Source: Vespula vulgaris (taxonomy: Eukaryota > Arthropoda > Insecta > Hymenoptera > Vespidae). Taken from it: a stretch of 64,000 bases of DNA. Location: NCBI RefSeq assembly GCF_905475345.1, contig NC_066608.1:1607501-1671500 (forward strand), in the 5' to 3' direction. Below, one piece after another: positions 23,080 to 35,419 of the stretch (positions within the stretch are counted from its first letter, which is position 1; each line of letters opens with the position of its first letter). The translations under genes and the position numbers were made by a program. Below the pieces are notes generated by a model. That model was not told the origin of the DNA and did no database searches. It saw only the letters and a program-made list of their open reading frames with translations.

Positions 23080-25060
23080 GGGGGTTGAAGGAGATGAGCC
23101 AAGCCCAGCTGTTTCAGCTACAAGACCATTTCCATTTTGTTTTCGTGTCAAAAGGACGTGCAAACGTGAATCTCAGGAGAAAATTGGACAGGAAATAAAA
23201 GATTCGTTTCTTTTTTTTTCTTTTTTTTTTTTGAGATACGATAATAATAATAAAAAGGAAACAGAAGAGTTGTGTAAGATAGAGATTATGAGAAATGGAG
23301 TAAGACGGATGATGAAAGAGTTGTAAAAGTGGATATACCTATGATATTTCATGAAAAGAAATAAGAGAATGTAAAGGAAAGGATAAGTTGAAATATACGA
23401 TTTTAATGAAATAGCAAAAAAACATATCGGAAATAAAATGGAAAAGAAAGAGAAAGAGAGAGAGAGAGAGAAAAGAGGAATAGGAAAGACTGAAAAATAT
23501 GAAACTCTTGGAAAGTGCAAGCAGGTTTGAAAGATTTGCGTCTATGGCTTGGTTCTTTGTGATAAAAGAAGAAAATCTTTCACGCAGAAAGAAAACGAAG
23601 GGAAATTACGGGAAAGAGATCAAGATAAGCGAAACGAAACGCTTTATTGGAATTTGTGAAGAAAAATGGGAAAAAGAAAAGGAATATGCTGGATGGAGGA
23701 TTACCTGGATATATAATGCTTTATGAATTCTGGACAGTTTACTTGGAACGTCGATAAAACAAAAAGCTTTAAAACGAAAGTTTATGAAATTATAGTAAAA
23801 AAAGAGAGAGAAAGAGAGAGGAAGAGTGGGAGAGAAACAAAAAGAAGATAAAAAGATAAAAAATCTTGAAGTAATTTATAATTTTTCTTAAACTCTGAAT
23901 ATTTCAATATTTGTCATTAAACAAATACGGTCATAATGTTATAGACGATTCTAATGGTATCGTAGATTTGAATTAGAATAGTTTTCTAATGGTATTTGAG
24001 ATAATCACATAATAACGTGTCATTTGAACAGACTGAAAATGCATTTGTTTGTTTAAGAGACGTATACACACGAGCGTATCAATGCGACGATAAACATACT
24101 GAGAGTGAGTGTACGTGCATATACAATTTGAGCGATCTCGAACTGTCCATCGGTCGTTTACGTCTACGTAAAACATCCATTGATCTAATTCGATCATCGT
24201 TTTGGGAAATGTATTACGAATCATCGAATAATACATAGCGAAATGACGAAAGAGATTCGAACAATATGCTTATGGTTGGATTAAGGAACTATTGCTTTGT
24301 TTTCGATTACGAATATGATCAAGCAAACTGTATAATGTATGTCAAGTTATAAATTAGTATGACGTTAATCTGTCAGATTTGCATATTAATGAATATATTT
24401 CTTTGATTTTATCTGTATCGTTAGAGATATGAATGGAAATGTACGAATAATATTATTACATAAAATAAATTAGAAATATTTCTATTTTATATCAGATATG
24501 TTAAGTAGAAATATTTTTTGTACATGATAAAATTTTGAATGTTATATATCTATATACATATATTTACTATATAATAGCCTTTCTCGAAGTTTTCCTTTAG
24601 GTTAGATATAATTAGGTATAATTTAATCCAAGGTTCAGGAAAACGTATTCACGATCGATACTATTAAACGTGTAGAAGGATCGGTCTTTCAATGTGTTTT
24701 CGAAGGTTCTAACACATTCATTGGCTAAGTCATTGTAGCGTGTTAATGCTTGCTAAAGATAAACATGAGTTTTGATCCTCTATTACCGTATTAATCGTAA
24801 TCCAAGCAAAAGGAACTACCTATGATTTCTCATGTACGATCATTGATACGTGTAAACGTTTGATCTCTGTATAGTAATATTATTGATACTCGTAGATATA
24901 TTTTATTTAAAATGATATGTAATATCTTTTTGAATACATGTTTTATCGTAAATAAATGTAAATAAATTTTATGAAAGGGAAAATATTATAGACATATATA
25001 AACATTACATACATGTGTTCGAATGTGTAGATATGTGTATGTAAAGATCAAATAAACGCG
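23080..25060. other. Noncoding segment with purine-rich first half
   Basis: 23200-23870 is purine-rich or A-rich on the plus strand, with GA runs near 23450 and 23805. 24005-24240 holds a frame open on both strands (see findings). 24640-24860 is of ordinary complexity. 24880-25050 is A/T-rich. Confidence 0.45.
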
Positions 25061-25069
25061 TAGTTCGCA

Positions 25070-25265
25070 CGAGTCACGTTGATTGCTGGTTTTCAGTTTC
25101 ATATCTCACTGATATCGCACGCTTATGCGTGCCTGACTTAATCGACTCCAATTAGTGCATTAGTATTGCGTAGTACGAAGTCGCTTCTAGTTAGGCTCCT
25201 ATTCATAACGACGAGCGTAGCTGATTCCAGCTTTTCATTCTGAAGCTTATTCGTTGTAGCAACAG
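25070..25265. other. Repeat-poor island
   Basis: Balanced sequence including ATCGCACGCTTATGCGTGCC (an imperfect palindrome around TTAT) and CCAATTAGTGCATTAG (homeodomain ATTA cores). Lies just left of the TA/GA microsatellite. Confidence 0.3.
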
Positions 25266-25290
25266 TAGTAGTTCCCAGTTGTTACTTTTA

Positions 25291-25296
25291 ACGTGT

Positions 25297-25388
<92 letters not shown>
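25291..25388. repeat. Compound (GT)(TA)(GA) microsatellite
   Basis: GTGTGTATGTGTG, then a pure TA run to 25350, then a pure AG run to about 25387. It generates long frames on both strands. Confidence 0.96.
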
Positions 25389-25389
<1 letters not shown>

Positions 25390-25390
<1 letters not shown>

Positions 25391-26210
25391 AAAAGAAAGA
25401 GGAAGACCGATTTTCACGATATCGAAACAAAAACTCGTATCACTTTATCTTTATTTTTTATTCTTTTTCTTTTTTTGTAGTTTTTCCTTTTTTACACCTA
25501 ACACCTACGAAAATAGAAAATTCGAACAATGTTTCGGTTCAGCGCATTCATTTTTTTGGGTCTCCTATTGTTTCTCCTTTCTTTTTTCTCTTTTTTTTTG
25601 TTTCTTTATTTTTCTTTTTTGTTATATTCTAATTCCTTTGTCTGTTGCAACGACATTGACGAATCCAGATCACGTTAGTCGTGATGATAAAAACGAGAGA
25701 ACTCTATTTTCATTCTCACATTTCATTCATTCTCATTCAATCTTTCTCTTTCTCTAATGATCGTCCAAGCGCGTAGACGTAATTGGAATATTAAAGCTCT
25801 ATAATTGACGAAAGTCCATTGAGTATGCCTATCAGAAAATCGTACCGACGACGATTGGTGGGTGGAGATGGGACAATGCGAAGCGGCATGTGATGTCAAT
25901 TTTAAATCCTGTCTCATGAATATCGCATTATGGAAATGGCCAAAAAAATACGATTTATAGTAGTAATGACGGTAGGTATACCTAACGATCGTTTACGTTA
26001 ATACGTGAGATTATTTTGCGATGAACGCTGCCACTCAATTTCGATCCTGGACATGCTATATTCGTATGCCTATATATTGTATGTATGCATATATACATAC
26101 ATATATACATACATATATATATATACACACCTGTATAATGTCAGTCGAATTAACGTGAAAATTTTCGTTTTATTTTTTGTTTTGTTTTTTTTTTTGTTTT
26201 TTTTTTTTAA
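25390..26210. other. Noncoding segment
   Basis: T-rich to 25640, then ordinary complexity at 25640-26060 without a supported exon, then an interrupted TA/CA tract at 26070-26130. No gene is seen. Confidence 0.5.
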
Positions 26211-26214
26211 ATCA

Positions 26215-26345
26215 ACATCATTTTGTCGTGAAATCCCGTAATCACCGCGGTCACGTGCCACCGTCCATTCGTCCAAGATGAGGAGACTCCGCGTAAACAG
26301 GGCAGACGTGTCTCGTGAAAAATCTCGTTACTCAGCAGCTTTCTA
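26215..26345. other. GC-richer island with a CACGTG E-box
   Basis: CACCGCGGTCACGTGCCACC lies in the middle, with a palindromic CACGTG bHLH-type site and a CCGCGG palindrome. Short and repeat-poor. Candidate regulatory element. Confidence 0.3.
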
Positions 26346-26397
26346 TCTCTTTTGGTTTCTCTTTTTCTCTCTCTTTCTCTGTCCCTTTTTCTTTTCC

Positions 26398-26442
26398 TTT
26401 CTCTTTCTCTTTCTCTTTCTCTTTCTCTTTCTCTTTCTCTTT
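26398..26442. repeat. (TTTCTC)n hexanucleotide repeat
   Basis: About seven and a half uninterrupted CTCTTT-phase units. Confidence 0.95.
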
Positions 26443-29400
26443 ATCACGTATACGAGCACACAGAAGATATATATGTACATACATATACCTACTCTAGGTA
26501 TCGTACAGGATTGGCCGTACTTCGTTAGCAGTTTGTGAAATTGCGTTTCTCTAGATGATATATATGTGTATATGTGTGTGTACTACAGTGTTAGCTTTTC
26601 CTATCCATCGATTCGAATCGACTTGAACGTGAGAAGATAAAAATATCAAAAGAATCGACTTCCTCTTCAAAGAAAATTTATCGGACATAATCGATCTTGA
26701 TACTTTAATAAAAAACCATTTATATGTAAATATATGTATATAATTTTTCTTTCTCTCTTTTTTCTCATTCATATATTTCAATTAGGATTTGAATCATTAT
26801 GGAAAATTAATACTTCTGCGATAATAATTATGAAAGGTAATTAAACAAGTAGTAATTAATATGATCGTATAGAATATCGAAGAGGCCAATGTTCTTCTCT
26901 TCAATGAGATCGATGTTTTAATATATGTATATCACGATTTAATAGACAAGTAATATCATAGGGAACATGAATAGAATTTGAAAAATATTTATTTACGATT
27001 ATTTAATGCAATTCGGTAATATATATGTATATATATATTTTTTATTATAAATTTACATTTCATTATATCGGCAAACAATACTTGATTGATTTTTGGGAAG
27101 AAATGTAATTGGATATAAATGAAACTTCTGAGTTTATATTGTATCAATGTGTACGCTAAAGGAAGATTCTGTTTCGTTAGAGAAAGCAGATAGAATAAAG
27201 AAAAGGAAAAGAGGATATATAGTTTAACTAACCGAGGGTGTACTCATATTATATCGGATCTTCGAAAATAAGAAATCGTTCGATTCTCTTGTAAAATTTT
27301 AATTGATTCTCGAAGGAAAATGAAAATCGATTCGTTTCATTTCGACGATCGAATTCTGATTTAATATTTGTAATTTTAAAATATTTAAATTTATCAATTT
27401 ACAATTCTGAGAATCCAAACTAATTGTTTCTTTTAATTCATTGATTAATTGATTTTTTTCATATGCTATAAATTTCATTACTTTTTGTAAGAAGACGATT
27501 AAATTAAAAAAAAAAAGAATGTCATTATTTCATAAGATTTCCGAAGAAAATTAAGTTAAAATAAAGGAAGAAAGAATTTGCAAGATTTCGGAATGATTTT
27601 GGGAGGACAATAATCGTCGATAGTTTATCTATTAAATGTCATTTATATATAAATCTCTTTTTAAAATTATCCTTATACGTAATAACGTTTATAAGATAAG
27701 AGAAACTAAATAGATAGCCTCAGGCTCGAACGTTTCAACCACGTTTTTCTTTAACGACTGAAATGTCTTCTGAAAAGCGCATACATTCTCTGTGTTCACT
27801 TTCTTCGTGTTCTTTAACGATGCGAAATTCATCTTAAAAGGAGACAGTTCTTTCTCTGTAGTCTTGCTCGTGCGTAAACATGTATGTGTATCTGTATGTG
27901 TGAGTATAGGTGTATGTGAGCGCATTTCCGCGTCTGTCTTTTTCAATGTACACAGTCACGTAAAATCACTGCTTTGAAACTTCAATCGTTTTTCCAAGGA
28001 AAAGATTTTGGACGGATATTTTCATGAAACGGAAACAATAAAAACAATGAAATAACAGAAAAGTAGCAGTCAGCTGTTGGTGATTTCTACTTTATCGTAT
28101 CGTCACTTCTCTCGTTCGATTCGTCAATAGCTCGAAAAAATGTCAAGTACATCATAAAGGAAATTTTATATTATAATATTTTTTATTTCTTTCTCTCTCT
28201 CTTTCTCTTTCAATAAAAGAACGTCGAGAAGAAAAATTTCCGCGAATAAAGATATTAAAAAAGATAATTTTGGTCGACTTGAATGTACTTTAGAATTTTT
28301 TTTTTTTTAATGATCTACGCGCATCGCGTAATTTAATTCCAAATAATTCATTCATAACATTATGGAACGAGTACATTAACCGTGGTTATTTTCAAGAATT
28401 CAAAAGAACTGGAACATCAGACAGACAGACAGAGAGACAGAGAGAGAGAGTAAAGTATACAGACATTCGTGTTGTGAACATAAAAAACGTATGTCTCGGA
28501 CGAGAATAAAATATTAGATTTGTGAAACGAGTTCAAAACGTGTAATGTGCCAAACGAAATAACGTAGAGGGGAAAAATATGAAGGATAAACTTAGTTAAT
28601 TACGACGAATATTATTCGCGTTAGAAAATAGATATAAACGTAAAGTCTGTTATCTAACTAAATTTCGGTGAGATATTAAAGCACATTCTACGAAAGTTTA
28701 TTTCGCAGTTGCGTTCGTCTGCGGGAACCTAAAGACTTCTATACATATATGTAAGATAAAATTCAGAGAATGAAATTGGCGAGAATGAGCAAAGAAAAAA
28801 GAAAAACAAAAAAAAGAGAAGGAAAAAGAGAAAGAAAGAAAGAAATAATGAAAACAGATGAACGAGTTTATCAACGACGAATTGTAGAAATTACTCTTAC
28901 ATAGGGATATATCGACAAAAGGAATGAAACAATTTATAGATCGATCGATACTCCATTTTGTATAATGGTTTCTTTTATTACAACGAAAATTGTATCAAGT
29001 TAGGAAATCATACATGAAACATTTATTGTCACAATTTTCTTTAGATGAAATATCTAACTTGCTCGAGATTTTCTTGCCTCGAAAGACGTCGGTGGTGGTC
29101 CAGCATTGTATTTGATTTATTGCCAAGGAACTGTGCCATCGTGCTGTGTGACAAAACCTATGTACGTCATACGTACATGTATATATATATATATGTGTGT
29201 GTATGTGTATACGAACGAAAAAATCTCTGAAGGTAGGTAGATAAGAAGAAGCTAATAACTCTTTGTTCTTTCTCGGATATTTTTCTCGATGTATCGAAAT
29301 AAAAGAAAACGAAGAAGAGCTCGCGCCAAAGTAGCGGAAGTAGCAAAATCGTTCTCACGATCGGTTTTCTTATCATCTCTTGTTTGGAAAAAAAAGGAAA

Positions 29401-30370
29401 GGAAAAGTAAAAGAAAAAGAAAAAGACAAGGAAGAAGAACAAGAAAAACAGAAAGAAAGAGAGGCAAAGTTAAGATAGAGAAACTTTTCTTTGCCCGTCA
29501 CCCGTAGCCCGTCGAAACCATAAATTACATGACGCTTACGGATTCTCCTCCTGTTATTTTCTTCCTACTCTCTAATGTTCTTTCTAGTTTCTTTTCCCGG
29601 CGTTCGCGCGAAACTACCTTTTCGTGCTATCATTTTCTTTCGAAACTGTTTCTACCAACTTCAAAGTATTCTTACTTCTCGAAATGGAGTCATTATATTT
29701 TCTACGATTTGACCTTATTTTTCTCTATTTCTTTCTCTCTCTCTCTCTCTCTTTTTTTCTCTGGCACACATATGTAGGCACATAAACGATGTATTATAAA
29801 TTAAAAATATTTTTCTATATTTTTCTTCGATCCATTTAATATTTTATTCTTGTCGTTCTCTTTGAAAATAAGTAAGTCATCTTTCTTATAAACGATGAAA
29901 TTCAAACTCGCATGTGATCAAATTTATTCAATTAATTTTTACATCATCCTTTTATCTCTTTACGATCGAACCTTTCGAACGGATTGAACATATCCTTGGA
30001 AAGTACTCTCAATCTTTCTCTTATGTTTAGTGTACGTGTGTTTACCCTAGATAGTGGTATAGTCGTAAAATTGGTTTTAGTCGTAAAGACAAGTATAAAA
30101 GAGATTCTCCTTTCGTCTTCCCTCGAGATATCGAGATATCGAATGATAGTTCGTAGTTGTTACTATGTCATAAAAATAGGGCTACGACAAATTTCTCCAT
30201 ATTCATAAGTATAAAAAAATTCATAATGAAAGAAATAGAGACAAAAAGATTAGTCGGTTGCATGGAGATAATATACGCGAACTGTTTAGTAATTCAATTA
30301 CGTATTCGAAGTCATGAGACTATAATTTTATGCGGATCAGATTTAGTGCGTTTCAATGCTTGTAAATGAT
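26443..30370. other. AT-rich desert with minor patches
   Basis: No gene is supported. 26780-27690 is AT-rich. 27700-28130 is of ordinary complexity, with opposing frames of 61-85 codons and no domain. 28417-28450 is an ACAG/GA run. 28790-28850 and 29385-29460 are purine strings. 29550-29760 is pyrimidine-rich. Confidence 0.5.
28417..28450. repeat. (ACAG)n/(GA)n microsatellite
   Basis: CAGACAGACAGACAGAGAG continuing into GA units. Confidence 0.9.
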
Positions 30371-30376
30371 TGTAAA

Positions 30377-30381
<5 letters not shown>

Positions 30382-30426
<45 letters not shown>
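30382..30426. repeat. (TC)n microsatellite
   Basis: Pure TC run preceded by the short repeat TTGTAAATGATTGTAAATGA. Confidence 0.95.
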
Positions 30427-30429
<3 letters not shown>

Positions 30430-30763
30430 TATCTCTATCTATCTTTATTTCCATCTCTATTTGGTTCACACACTTCTTGCGTGTGTGCGCATATATGTGT
30501 ATACAATTAGAATCCTTTCAACGATACATTAATCGTTAAATGCATTTTTATTTCCTAACAATAATTGATAAAGATCTGTCCCTTGTTTTTCTTTTGGAAT
30601 GTATTTGATTAATAGTTCATTATAAAATTATCTCACGGAATTATGAACTTTTTCGTACTAAATATGATCTTGGATCGTTCTGATGAAATCGGAAATTAGA
30701 TGAGATAAAGCATAAATCGTGAACGTAGATAAAACCTTTTCAAGATTAACTCGGTATGTGAGT

Positions 30764-30764
30764 T

Positions 30765-30796
<32 letters not shown>

Positions 30797-31436
30797 AAGA
30801 GGAATAATGGGAAAAAGAGAAAGAGAAAGAGAGAAGGAGAAAGAGAGAGAGAGAAATAGAGAAAGAAATTCTCCGGAGGGTCTCCAATCGAGATCCGAAT
30901 GAATTCTCTTGTTCCATCTTCGATGGACACGAGAAACGAGCTTGAAATTCGTGTAAGATTCATGCGAATGGTGTAAAACAGGATGAAAAAAGTGGAAAGA
31001 AGGAAAAAAAAAGAAAAAAAGGAAGGAAGGAAAGAAAGGAGGGAGAAAGGAAGGAAGGAAGGAAGAAACTCGGTATCGAAAAATTGAAGGGTCGATTGGA
31101 ACGTGGGACATGAACACGTGATATAAGAATAATAAGAAAAACGAAAGAAAAAAGAAAAGCAAGGAAAAAAAAAGAAGAAAAGAAAAGGAGAGGTGGGAAA
31201 AAAATGACGAAGAGATTAGACCGAGTGTGTCGTTTCACGTAGCAAAAGTGCCAGCTCGAAAACTCGATTATAGCACGTGTGAACGGAATAACGATGAATC
31301 CTGATTTTCGTGGAAAGGAAGTAAAATAAGGAGGTTAAAATAAAAGAGAGAGAGAGAGAGAGGGGGGGAGGAAAAGGGAGAGAGGAAAGAGAGAGAGAGA
31401 GAGGAAGAGGATGGAAAAAGAAGGATAGAAGAGTTT
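30764..31436. repeat. Purine-rich domain (plus strand)
   Basis: About 670 bases dominated by A and G, with GA, GGAA and GAAA runs. Two blocks are uninterrupted purine: about 75 bases at 30994-31068 (GGAAGGAAGGAAAG-type) and about 70 at 31342-31411 (AGAGAG with a GGGGGGG core). Such tracts can form triplex DNA. They explain five or more long minus-strand frames rich in S, F and L, which I do not treat as genes. Confidence 0.85.
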
Positions 31437-31439
31437 GAC

Positions 31440-31876
31440 CGCGTATGCGCACGCACGCGTTTAAAGCTGTTTTAACTGCGCACGATCGAAAATATACATC
31501 GACGTCGAGGGTTGAAATCGATAATACGTTTTTAAGCATGATAACGTAGCATCTATGAAATTCGTCCTTTTCAAATTGATGCATGACACCTTTATTTTGA
31601 GTTAAGCGATGTACGAGAGCTTATAATTTCCTATTCGACGAGCACGCGTTCGAACGTAATATCCATTCTCAATGACGTTAATAGCTTATGGATTCGCAGA
31701 ACTGTTACTTTATGACGTTCAAACGACCCACGGTGTGTAATTCGATGTTCATAAATAATAATAGTAATAAAAGGAAAAAAGAAAAACGTAGTATCGACGG
31801 ACATTTATATATCTAGCTTCGAGCTTGCGATGATAAATTATGATCTAGAGAAAATGGATTTCATATTCGAATATAC

Positions 31877-31921
<45 letters not shown>

Positions 31922-32045
31922 ACTTGCTCACGAACATACATATGTATATATGTTTATATGTACATCTATATACATGTGCATATATATTGTAACCGAGTCG
32001 AAATGATCTATAGAAGAATCGATCGATCTTCCTCTATTCTCGTGA
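31440..32045. other. Noncoding segment with TA tract
   Basis: 31440-31740 is of ordinary complexity (CGCACGCACGCG near 31450), with no exon. A TA tract lies at 31870-31918. Confidence 0.5.
31870..31918. repeat. (TA)n microsatellite
   Basis: ATATACATATATATACATAT leading into a pure TA run. Confidence 0.94.
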
Positions 32046-32049
32046 TCGT

Positions 32050-32290
32050 AAGCAAGCATCGTTGGTCCATTCTATGTAAGAGCTGCGACCCCGCTGAGCG
32101 ACGACGTTGCACTTTGCGGACTCGTTTCGTAACTAACACGCAAGCCGCATTAAACTGATTACAATTTACGAGTGCGCACCGCCTCTCTTGTTACGCCGTA
32201 TTAAAGTGCGCCCGAGAGAAATTTATTATCTTCGCCGCCCTGTCTCAGTTGAATTCACGCCTTGGACGTTAGGTACCTGCCTGCATTATT
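32050..32290. other. GC-rich repeat-poor island
   Basis: Balanced sequence with many CpGs: GCGACCCCGCTGAGCGACGA, CGAGTGCGCACCGCC, AAGTGCGCCCGAG and TTCGCCGCCC. The word ATTAAA recurs beside GC-rich words (GCATTAAACTG, GTATTAAAGTGCGC). A 66-codon frame crosses the left half but looks unremarkable. Candidate conserved element. Confidence 0.35.
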
Positions 32291-32639
32291 TTTCTTTATA
32301 TTGTCTCGAGCAGGCAGTCGAAAGAATATTCCCCTTTCTTCTCTACCTATGAAATATTTATTACAACTTTGTACATTTAATAAGAAAAATAGTCCATCCT
32401 TACTTGGATTATATTAGCGTAACAGTATCATTTTCATATTTCTTTGTTGCTTTCTTAACAATAAGAATATTTTTGTTTGCGAATGAACAATTTTTATATT
32501 TCCTTTTTCTTCTCCTCTCTTTTTTCTTTTTTATCTCTTTTCTACGATCAATTATAAGCATTAACATAATTGTGTATCATTAATTGATAAGAGAGAGAAA
32601 TGGCAAGAAAGGAAAAAATATCTTTCCTAACGATCGTCC

Positions 32640-33730
32640 CTCCGAGGATTTCTTTTTTTTTCGTTCTTTCTTTTCACGTGTTCGCTTGCAAGGACGATTG
32701 CATAATTATTTATCGGACGGTTTGTTTCCGAGGAAATAATATGTCCGAGCGATTATCGATGCGGTTAAGCGGTTAATGCACAAGGCTTAAACAATGTTAC
32801 AAGGTAACAAAACTCGACTGTGCTAGTAGTAAATGTAGCGGTTTGGTTAGACCAGCTGAAAGGCACGGAACGATAGGATGACATTGATGAAACTATAAAG
32901 CCCTTGTGACTGTATATCTATGTCCAATTATGGGTAATATATGTTGGCAGTGCGCGACGAAAATCATAAATAACAGGTAATATTTCTATATATGTGTGTA
33001 GGAGCAACGAAACTGTACAGATATTTAGGTATGATAAATAAGATATTGCATCGAGATAATGTTCTTCTAAATTAGTCGGCTAATGAACTGCATCGTAATT
33101 AACTGCTGAATAATGATACGTCCCAGGAGTAATCTGGATTTCTCCGAAACCGAAAGAAAATTCTTTAATAAGAGCTTGAAGCAGAGAGGACGATAATTAC
33201 ACTAACAAATCATTGACCGCGAATTCGAGTTCACAACGCAACTCGTATCGCGTAGTTGACACCAACAAACCTCCATAGCAAACCTCCAGTGCTATTCTCA
33301 AAGGGTAGCCTCGAAAGCTAGTTGGCACAATGCGTAGTCAGATATGTGACCGTATTTAACGTTGTTCAACGCGTTGTTGGTAGTATTGGATTTGGTTGTA
33401 ACCACAGGGTAAATCCATTCCTGGTCTACGCTAATCGCTCATCCACTTATATCTAGCTAACGTGTGGGAATGATAAATGGCTATTGCTTTATGGGGTTAA
33501 TACCGGTGATCTCCGGGAGAATTACATAACTACAGGTAAATCCTGTTATCGGACAGTAGTGCGCGTGTAGTTTAACTTCTTCGATAATCCTAAGAACCTT
33601 TAGTATATAAACTAAACCTTCTATATCTAACTCTTGCATCGATGTTACATTTGATCTTGAGAATAATTGAAATTTCGAAACTCGAACGCGAATACATGAG
33701 GGAGAAAGATCGATGGTAAACTTCGATCGT
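32640..33730. other. Long repeat-poor stretch, candidate regulatory domain
   Basis: Over 1 kb with almost no simple repeats, unusual in this window. Recognisable short words are a CAGCTG E-box in GACCAGCTGAAAGG, AACCACAGGG (Runx-like) and GTGTGGGAATG (close to the Su(H) core TGTGGGAA). These are seen; short motifs arise by chance. No open frame of note. Confidence 0.3.
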
Positions 33731-33734
33731 CTTG

Positions 33735-34280
33735 CGCTTAGAGTTCACGTACTTCGGCTACTGGATTGTCGAATATAATTCAGTTATGTCGAGCTCATAC
33801 CAGGTCCGAGGCGTTGACGCGTCGTACTGTAACGTGAAGTTGACACATTCTCGATCAATCAAGCGTCAGATGCAGCTGCCTTTGGGTCGCTGTTAATTCT
33901 GTAGTACGAGCGAGCCAACCATCCCTTCCTCACTCCCTCCTCCTCGCCACGGCCGATACCGCCACCACCACCACCACTATCACCACCACCACCACCACCA
34001 CCACCATCACCATCGCCATCACCATCACCATCACCACCACCGCCACCACCGGCTTCCCTACTCCCTCCTCCTTTTCACCCCTATTCCCATTTTCGTAGCA
34101 CCGGTGTGCGTCGACTCTACGCGGGGGAATGGTAAGGACCAAGGGGGATCAAAAATAGCCACGATTATTGGCACGATTTGGTACGATTGGCGCCACATTG
34201 CTTGACATTTGGACCACGGTTCAGAACCGTCCTTTCCCCATAAAGCTACGTCCAAACTTTCGGATATGGGACACTTCCGA
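33735..34280. other. Most GC-rich island, CpG-dense, with ACC tract
   Basis: About 545 bases near or above 50% GC by eye, in DNA of about 30%. Left part: GACGCGTC palindrome, ATCAATCA at 33854-33861 (inverse TGATTGAT, an Exd/Hox-type word) and GCAGCTGCC. Centre: (ACC)n tract. Right part: GGTTCAGAACC imperfect palindrome and CCCCATAAAG. CpG density would suit a promoter or first exon, but no transcript evidence exists here. Confidence 0.4.
33957..34050. repeat. (ACC)n/(ATC)n trinucleotide tract
   Basis: CCACCACCACC with ATC and GCC interruptions. It is stop-free in several frames, giving a Thr-rich frame plus (33844-34098, no ATG) and a Val/Met-rich frame minus. Neither is supported as coding. 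Confidence 0.93.
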
Positions 34281-35285
34281 AAGATTTCCTCCGATCAAAT
34301 ATCACTCGAAATAAGGGAACAAAAAAGAAATGGAGAACGATCGAACGTGTATCACACGCGATGAGTAACGTTATTTATGTAAACGTACAACATAATATGT
34401 AATGATAATAATTTTAGATATTATCTGTAATAATATAAAATTATTGTGATAACCTATATACGTATATAGAAAGTTTTCAACTGGAGTATCGCAAATCTCA
34501 TGGTTTATCTTCCAGTAAAGTAAATATAACCTACTCTAATATAACTATAGGTCGAAAAGTTTTAATAAATCTCTTTTTATCAAGAATAACTGTATATCTA
34601 AAAAGAAGTATGATAAATGTCTTGTCTATGTTTATTATTTTAAATCTCTATCAACGTCGATGATCGAAAACTTTCATGAGATCGTTCGTTTGAACGACTT
34701 GAGTTATGTGTATTTCAATCAACCAATCAATTCTGTAATAACGTAAAAAGATATCATTCTTTTTAACATTATTTCTAATAATATATTAAAACGACCAACC
34801 GTGTATAAACGAGAGTGAATAATTATAGGTCTAAATATCCTTTCTCGGGCACTTGCAACAACAAGGTCGTTATTATCGTATAGGATTTTTCATTGAATAA
34901 CAAATGCATCTTATCATTCTTGTAATGCAAAAAGGAAGTATTACAGCGATAAGAAAACATAGAAAAGCGTACTTTCGTACTATGTTATTTTTCTTTTCTT
35001 CTTTCTCTCTGTCTCCCCTCTTTTTCTACCCATGTGATCGAAAAAGTAACAGATTAATATTACATGCGAAAAGAAAAGAGAAATATTTTCGTTGGTATTC
35101 GTTTTCTCTTCTTTTTTGTTATAAAAATAATAGTCTGTTCTTATTCTTTATACTTTCTTTATACTATTACCAGGTATCCGCGTTTCTTTTCGTGAGGATC
35201 AAAGAAAGGAAGAAAAAACGAAAGAGAGAAAAAAAGGGTGAAAAAAAAATATGAAAAAGAAAGAATGGATGTGGTAGAATAAGAA
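34280..35285. other. AT-rich noncoding segment
   Basis: A/T-rich to 34900, then T-rich and A-rich homopolymer strings. The 116-codon frame at 34904-35254 ends in a K/E/R-rich purine run and is not supported. Confidence 0.5.
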
Positions 35286-35295
35286 GAACAAGTAA

Positions 35296-35304
35296 AAGAA
35301 GAAG

Positions 35305-35336
<32 letters not shown>

Positions 35337-35405
35337 GAAGAAGAAGAAGAAGAAGTAGAAGTAGAAGTAGAAGTAGAAGTAGAAGAAGTAGAAGAAGGAG
35401 GAGAA
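35296..35405. repeat. (GAA)n/(GTAGAA)n repeat
   Basis: A GAA run of about 13 units, then GTAGAA higher-order units (GAAGTAGAAGTAGAAGTAG) and GGAGGAGAAG. Nearly all purine on the plus strand. Confidence 0.95.
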
Positions 35406-35419
35406 GCGAGGACGCAGGA

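Noticed and set aside
29984..30369. Pair of ~70-codon plus frames
   Set aside because: Overlapping phases in AT-rich DNA, with no domain and no splice context.
33930..34142. Val/Met-rich 70-codon minus frame and Thr-rich plus frame
   Set aside because: Translations of the (ACC)n tract. The repeat has no stops in most phases.
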